A stretch of DNA of 64,000 nucleotides from Synchiropus splendidus (taxonomy: Eukaryota; Chordata; Actinopteri; Syngnathiformes; Callionymidae), in assembly GCF_027744825.2 (NCBI RefSeq), contig NC_071351.1:12287501-12351500 (forward strand). Direction: 5' to 3'. Within the stretch, counting starts at the first letter, position 1. The number at the start of each line of letters is the position of its first letter. The notes below the pieces were generated by a model. The model was not told where the DNA came from and did not search any database. It was given only the letters and a program-made list of their open reading frames with translations. A program made the translations under genes and the position numbers. Shown in pieces: positions 58,271-64,000 of this stretch.

Positions 58271-58892
58271 CTCTACTGGCTCAATTTGTTTTATATTCAG
58301 TCAATAAATTGTGAATTTAACAAAACATTAAAATGTATCCTGCCTAGAGTGAAAAAGTCAACCCAAATCCGTTGAAATGACTCAAGAATGATCATAAAAA
58401 AGGTTCCATCCAACTGCTCCACTGTCCATGAAGCTCCTTCTCTGCGTCTGACATGGCTGATCTTGGAGCAGGTGGAGAATATGGAGACCCTCTGATGATA
58501 AAGCCAATTGGAGGAGTGAGGATTTAGATTGGGAAATGCATTTCTCGGATGCCCAAATCCACAGATCCGGATTGATGAGATTATGATTCTCAGAATGCAC
58601 TTTTTGTGATTGGTGGGTTTATGTCTGTGCTGAGTAATCGAGTGAGATTCAGGTGATGTATCTCAAGCTGTGTGTGTCGACTCATGAATTGTGCCCCACA
58701 TTTGTGTTTTGATTATTTAGACAAATCTTTAACAAATCTCTTTTGACCAGCAAATTCAGGCAACAATTCTATTGAATATTAATCTCAAGAGCCTCCTTTC
58801 CAATGCAGTTCTTCTCCTCGCCACCGGAGGGCAGTAAAGCATCACAGCGGCCGTTGTGTTTGAGGCCGGGGCTCTGCGAGCAAGTGTCAAAC
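58271..58892. promoter_or_regulatory. divergent promoter region between the opsin and ddx20
   Basis: 622 bp separate the two start codons. GATTA/TAATC homeodomain cores of the CRX/OTX type occur at 58579-58583, 58635-58639, 58711-58715 and 58780-58784. The last 90 bp before ddx20 are GC-richer (GCGGCCG, GAGGCCGGGGC), like a TATA-less housekeeping promoter. These roles are inferred. Confidence 0.4.
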
Positions 58893-61800
58893 ATGGCTGC
58901 CTCCGTGAGGAAAGCGGCTCACGATCTGGAAGCAAGAAAGCGCACTGATGATGTGCTGCTGTCCGAGGGGATCGACTTCAAGTCCCTGCTCCTGTCCGAG
59001 GCCGTGTTAGAGGGGCTTTCTTCTGCCGGCTTTCAGAAGCCTTCGCCGATCCAGCTGAAAGCGATTCCACTCGGCCGCTGCGGTCTTGGTGAGTTCGAAC
59101 ACCTGACGTCTGACTTCGAAGTGGAATCGAACTGTTCACAAGCTTAAAAAGTCATAAAGTTTCAACAGATTTATTTTAGATAAATGTCGATGAATGGGCA
59201 TTGAAGAAATTTGCTGGCAGCTGAATTAGATCAGGATGAAGATGTCAATCTAAATGATCACAACCAAGTGAAAACCTTCTCGGCCTCCTCCCCCTCGAGC
59301 CTCCATCCACAGCCAGCAGGTTAAGTGAAGTGAGCCACTTGGATTTACCAGGGAACTCGAAAGAGATTGGAGAGATTTCACCAGGATTTAGATTAGACCC
59401 ATCCAGTCTGCACTCCCATTCTCATCATTCTGTCATTTGCTCTCAGATCTGATCGTGCAGGCCAAGTCAGGGACTGGGAAGACATGCGTGTTCTGCACCA
59501 TCGCTCTGGACTCTCTGATCCTGGAGAATACCGCCACACAGGTGAGCCCCAAGTGTCTCATTCAGATCTGTATTGCCGATTCATTTTCATGTGACTGGGC
59601 TTCACTGCATTAGAGCAAATGCACCCTCTCTCTTTTGCATTAAACAGACTGGTATATCGGACGAAAGCTCATTCAGATTCTTGATAAAAGCCTCCATTAT
59701 ATAATCCTAATCCTATTAACTAATCTGCTTCTCATCAGATGCAAGTACTTGCTGACATCCAATTATCTTTTCTCCCCCTGACAGGTGCTGGTTCTGGCTC
59801 CCACACGAGAAATCGCGGTGCAGATCCACTCTGTGGTGATGGCGATGGGTTGCGCCATGGCTGGCCTGGAGTCCCACGTTTTCATCGGAGGCCGACCCAT
59901 CAGCCAGGATAAAGTGCATCTGAAGAAGTGCCACATTGCCATCGGGTCACCCGGTCAGTGATGAAGCACCGAGGTTATTGGCCGTGACTCGAATGCTTTG
60001 TTTGTTTTTGATCTCAGGTCGTATCAAGCAGCTGATTGAGCTGGGCGTGATGTCCACCGCCAGCATCAGACTGTTTGTTCTGGACGAGGCTGACAAGCTG
60101 CTGGAGGAGGGCAGCTTCCAAGAGCAGATAAAGTACACCATTCCCAGATTCACTGCAGGATTCTGGGATTCTCATTTTAATTTTGTTAATTCTTTCAGCT
60201 GGATTTTTTCTTCGCTCCCGGTGAACAAACAGATGCTGGCGCTGTCGGCGACCTACCCCGAATATCTGGCTCAGCATCTCACCCGCTACATGCGTGAGCC
60301 CACTTTTGTCAGGCTTAATCCGAAAGACATGGGTCTGAAAGGTGAGACTTCTCCAGACATGAGCGCGCATGCAGCGGCAGTTCAGGGACAAGCGTCATGT
60401 CTTTGAACGCCCTCTACAGGCTTGAAACAGTACTACAAGCTGGTTCCATCACACTCCTTACCTCACAAGGTTTTTGAGGAGAAGGTGCAGGACTTGTTGG
60501 AGCTCTTCAGCAAAATTCCATTCAACCAGGCGCTGGTGTTTTCCAACCTTCATTCGAGGTCAGGTTTTGGTTCTTTCTCTCAGATTTCCTCTCACATGAG
60601 GGACAAGATGTGACTGTGAGTCACTTTGTTCATACCTCAGAAGGTGTGAGATCCCAGTGAAAAATGTCTCTGCTGTAGGGTGTCCCCTGCATTTCGCCAC
60701 GAGTAGCTAGGATAGACACAAGCAGCATGTAACAACAATGGTCAGTTGGTATTTAAATTCTACATGTGTTTGTTTTTGGTTGATGTACCGACTATATAAA
60801 GCTCTACCTTCTTTTACAGAGATCAAATATGTGTCTGAATGGCTTTGTTTTGCAGGGCTCAGCACCTGGCGGACATCTTGTCCTCCAAGGGGTTACCTGC
60901 TGTTTGTATCTCAGGTGAGTTTCCATACTTTTTCCCAGTTATCTAATGGTACAATCCGAAGCTTTCATGGTTGATGCAAGAGCTCCTGCGTCACGATGCA
61001 GGTGGCCTGAGTCAGGACCAGCGACTGGAGGCCATGTCCAAGCTGAAGCAGTACCAGTGCAGAGTTCTCATCTCCACCGACCTGGTGAGATGCACAAGTC
61101 TCGATGGCGCATCTTTGTCTGTTTCTCTCACCTTTTCTTGACTTTTTGTGGAAGACATCCAGAGGCATCGATGCCGAGAAGGTGAACCTGGTGATAAACC
61201 TGGACGTGCCACAAGATTGGGAAACATACATGCACCGGATTGGACGAGCCGGCCGGTTTGGTTCGTAACTCACTTGAATTAAATCTTTATACCCCAGGAA
61301 TCCGCTAACTCTCTGACACTAAAATCATCTTTTTCCTCATTTAAAAGTGTATTTTTGTCTGTCCATTGATGGCGCCAAAGAGCAAATGTAGCGCCACGTT
61401 CGCATAAGGATGTTATTCACTCCCATTTGTCATGACACAATCTTTATTTGTTCACTGTACTTAACTTTCTCATTTCTTAGTCTTATGTCTCTGTAAAAAT
61501 CAGTCATTCGTGAGAAATATTGGGGCAGTCATGGATAAGAATAATCTGAATGTGCCTGAATGTTGTTTGAAGTCAACTGAAGAGTCTGGTCTGCAGGTAC
61601 TCAGGGGCTGGCTGTTACCTACTGTTGCCATGGCGAGGAGGAGAACAAGATGATGGCCATCGCTCAGAAGTGTGACCTCAGCTTGTCTGCTCTCCCATGT
61701 GAGTCTGGCCAACTGCTTTTTCACAGACTTTTTGTTCTAGCATTGTCTTTGTGTTAACTTGTCATTTGAGTTTCTATGTCCTCGTCTCATCCAGACTCTT

Positions 61801-62948
61801 CCAAGTTAGTCATGTCAACTCGTGAGAGTGAAATAAATGTGTTGTGATGATGATGATGTTCAAATCGATCCGCTGTTGGAAGGCTGAACATGCTGACGGT
61901 GTGTCTGTTCTCAGCAACTCTGGATGCCAGTTTGATGGAGGAACCTTGTGACTGGGACGTGTGTTCTGAAGCTTCCACTCCTGGAGCTCGAGCTCAACTC
62001 TTCTCAAAGGCAGAGAAGAGTCGGCGGACTAAACCCGGCAAGCCCGAACCCACTGCCAACAAGGACGCTGATCAGAGTGGTCGGAAACTCTCCAAGAAGG
62101 GCCAGGCAGTCCCCAAACCAGACTCTGGGGCACCTCCAAGAGCATCTCCAGTCCAGGAAGTGGTCCTGGATCGACCTCCTCAAGCCACGCTGACGCGTGA
62201 GGAACTTCAGGAAGAGCTTCCAAAGATCCCTCCCCTCAGCTCCTTTAAGAAGTCAGCAGTGGCGTTCATGACCTTGCAGGAGGCTGAGAAGGACTTCCAG
62301 ACTTTCATAAGGTCAGGGTTAGGGAGGTCAGTGGAGGTCATCAGGGACTTCAGAGGTTCTGGGGACGGCAACGACGGACACAAAGAGTTGATAACGCTGC
62401 ATGACGATGGCACGCAGGTAGTTTCACTTCGATCAAGGTCACCTGCTCAATCTTCAAGTTCTGAGTCTGACATGGAGGCAGAGCAGCAGGATGATGGGAC
62501 ACCAGACGTGGTCCCTCACCTGCCCAAAGGTTTCAGAACCACCCCTGTTAAAGTGGAACCAGAGGCTTCTTATAAAATAAATCCACAAAACCAGACCCCA
62601 AAAACAAGATCTCTGCCTCCTCAGCATCATGAGCCAAGGTCCAAACCAGACTCTCGAGGTGAAGCTCGGACCCGAGGGCAAGCTGGCAGAACCAAAAATG
62701 AAAGTATTGGGAAAGGGACGAAAAAGATTTCGGAGAAGCTTGAGCGTGTGTGTGAACCTGAGGATGATGATGATGATGATGATGAAGAAGAGTGGGATGC
62801 TGAAAGCTACTGGAGAGCTTGTTACCAAGCGTGGAACGACTACTATGCTTCAATGTCTCCCTTCCAGAGCTACTATCACAGCACACACAGCTGGATGGCT
62901 GCTTATCGGATGAATGCAGTCTATATGGAGGAACTCCTCAAAGACTAA
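58893..62948 (+). CDS. ddx20: DEAD-box RNA helicase DDX20 (Gemin3)
   Basis: Complete, 746 residues in 11 exons: 58893-59088, 59447-59541, 59785-59953, 60018-60132, 60199-60341, 60420-60558, 60856-60914, 61002-61084, 61155-61260, 61597-61698, 61915-62948. All phases fit. Helicase motifs are AKSGTGKT (71-78), PTREIA (103-108), DEAD (176-179), SAT (208-210) and HRIGRAGR (360-367). The long last exon encodes the Gemin3 tail with an acidic Asp run and the conserved end [36 protein letters not shown]20 is a core subunit of the SMN complex, which loads Sm proteins on snRNAs. The ATG at 58893 (AAACATGG) is preferred over the in-frame ATG at 58803 for its better context and its fit to the family start. 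It is shorter than the roughly 824-residue human protein, mostly in the divergent linker. Intron 4 is only 66 bp, and the exon 9 donor GTTCGT is weak. Confidence 0.95.
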
Positions 62949-63014
62949 CCCTCAGACTGCAACTGAAGAATGGCACTTGTTTGGTGATGGGGCTCCGTGC
63001 AGGATTACTTTTTG

Positions 63015-63020
63015 AATAAA
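63015..63020 (+). promoter_or_regulatory. ddx20: ddx20 poly(A) signal
   Basis: AATAAA 67 bp after the TAA stop, implying a very short 3'UTR. Confidence 0.8.
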
Positions 63021-64000
63021 GCACTTCAAACAGCAATTTCACTCGAATTTGACTTGAATTTTAAGAAATATTGAGATAAATATTGTTGCGGACAACTTCA
63101 AGCTAACAGCTACCATCACTTTCAAAAGTTTTCTGTGGGTTTTAGCATGTGGAAGTTACTATTTTTCGAATTGTGCTTGAAGGTGTCTGGATGAATCCAA
63201 CTCTCCAAATGTCAAAATAAGATAAGAAATCTTATTCACCCAGTCTTGCAGAGCAGTCCAGGTAATTTAGATACGAACTGAATCAAAGTTGAGTGAGAAA
63301 CAAAGCTGTAAATATGACATCTAATAAAGTCAAACAATCTTGGGTTCTTCTGCAGACCCCTCACCTGTTTCTTCTAATGGTTCCTTCCAATTTAAACCAG
63401 CCAATCAGAACCTTCCAATTATTCCCTCCATTTCTCTGTTCCCACCTCCTTGACCCACCTCTGCAGGAAATGTCAGCCAATCGGCATCAAGCTTCAGCTC
63501 CTTCAACTCACCTGTTTTGTGTTTGACCATTAAGTTCTTGGTTTTGAAACTGCTGCGACACCTGTTTGTCCCGACTGATTTTTGGGAGCCATCTTTGCTT
63601 CCTGCCTCTATTTTGACTGACTTCTAGTTTGCTTTCTTCATGTGTCTCACCTGACTGCAGGATCCCTGGAAGCTGAGCTAAGGACTTTGGTCAAGCTTTT
63701 CTGGTTGGGTTTGTAGCTGCTGTGACAAAGTTGGTTCATGTTCCTCAAAGTTTCCTGCTGAAATGTCTCTTAAACTGCACTTGACTGACTGACTGACTGA
63801 AATGACTCATCATAACCTCCGTTGACTCGCAACACTCGAACGTCAAACCGTTACCTACACAAGCGAAATATCAAATGAAGCTTCATTTGTTGTTAGTCAT
63901 GTGATTTCTTCCGCTTCGACTCGTGCTGTGAAACCGTGCTGCGTTTGGGTGTCACTGGTGTTGATTCTTCTTCATCCTGTTTGTGTATCTGCTGGAAGAT
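63021..64000. other. intergenic sequence downstream of ddx20
   Basis: No coding exon was recognised on either strand. There is a short (GACT)5 tandem at 63782-63801. Confidence 0.6.

Noticed and set aside
58803..58892. In-frame upstream ATG for ddx20
   Set aside because: It has weaker start context and no family-like residues, so the ATG at 58893 is preferred.
61890..61914. ATG at 61890 as the start of a separate 352-residue gene
   Set aside because: The frame is the last ddx20 exon, which begins at the acceptor ending at 61914. The upstream codons are intron.

Overview
This window is vertebrate nuclear DNA, almost certainly from a teleost fish. Every gene is split by GT-AG introns, some very short (66-180 bp). 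The proteins are vertebrate families (SLC26, SLC6, P4HTM, SFRP, PCTAIRE kinase, non-visual opsin, Gemin3). Parapinopsin is present, and the dispersed repeats look like fish LINE, SINE-like and hAT fragments. CA/GT microsatellites are frequent. I rebuilt coding exons by hand from splice sites, reading frame and recalled family sequence. In all six genes that start and end inside the window the exon phases add up to an intact open frame.

Layout, left to right. (1) 1-2050, + strand: the 3' end of an SLC26A6-like anion exchanger (STAS domain, C-terminus, 3'UTR). (2) 2555-12393, - strand: a complete 13-exon slc6a8 creatine transporter, convergent with slc26a6. (3) 12394-15442: non-coding spacer with degenerate repeats and a GC-rich patch. 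(4) 15443-22724, - strand: a complete 9-exon p4htm (transmembrane prolyl 4-hydroxylase). Its 3.5-kb intron 2 holds a whole 4-exon secreted frizzled-related gene on the opposite strand (19860-21733), with its own octamer/TATA promoter and poly(A) signals. (5) 22725-30494: p4htm promoter side, a dead LINE fragment, a CpG-rich patch (candidate cdk16 promoter), then long non-coding sequence. (6) 30526-53400, + strand: a complete PCTAIRE kinase, best called cdk16, with 16 coding exons spread over long introns. It has one phase-symmetric cassette exon and a strong candidate alternative first exon at 38739-38922. Its 3'UTR probably runs to about 56250. (7) 56615-58270, - strand: a complete 5-exon parapinopsin-type opsin. 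(8) 58893-62948, + strand: a complete 11-exon ddx20 (Gemin3), head to head with the opsin. (9) 63021-64000: no gene seen.

The genes do not form one pathway. They cover membrane transport (slc26a6, slc6a8), oxygen-dependent hydroxylation in the ER (p4htm), extracellular Wnt antagonism (sfrp), kinase signalling (cdk16), UV/visible photoreception (parapinopsin) and snRNP assembly (ddx20). The points of most interest are the nested, tightly packed sfrp/p4htm arrangement, the two-promoter structure proposed for cdk16, and the divergent opsin/ddx20 promoter region. I found no bacterial, phage, CRISPR or viral system.
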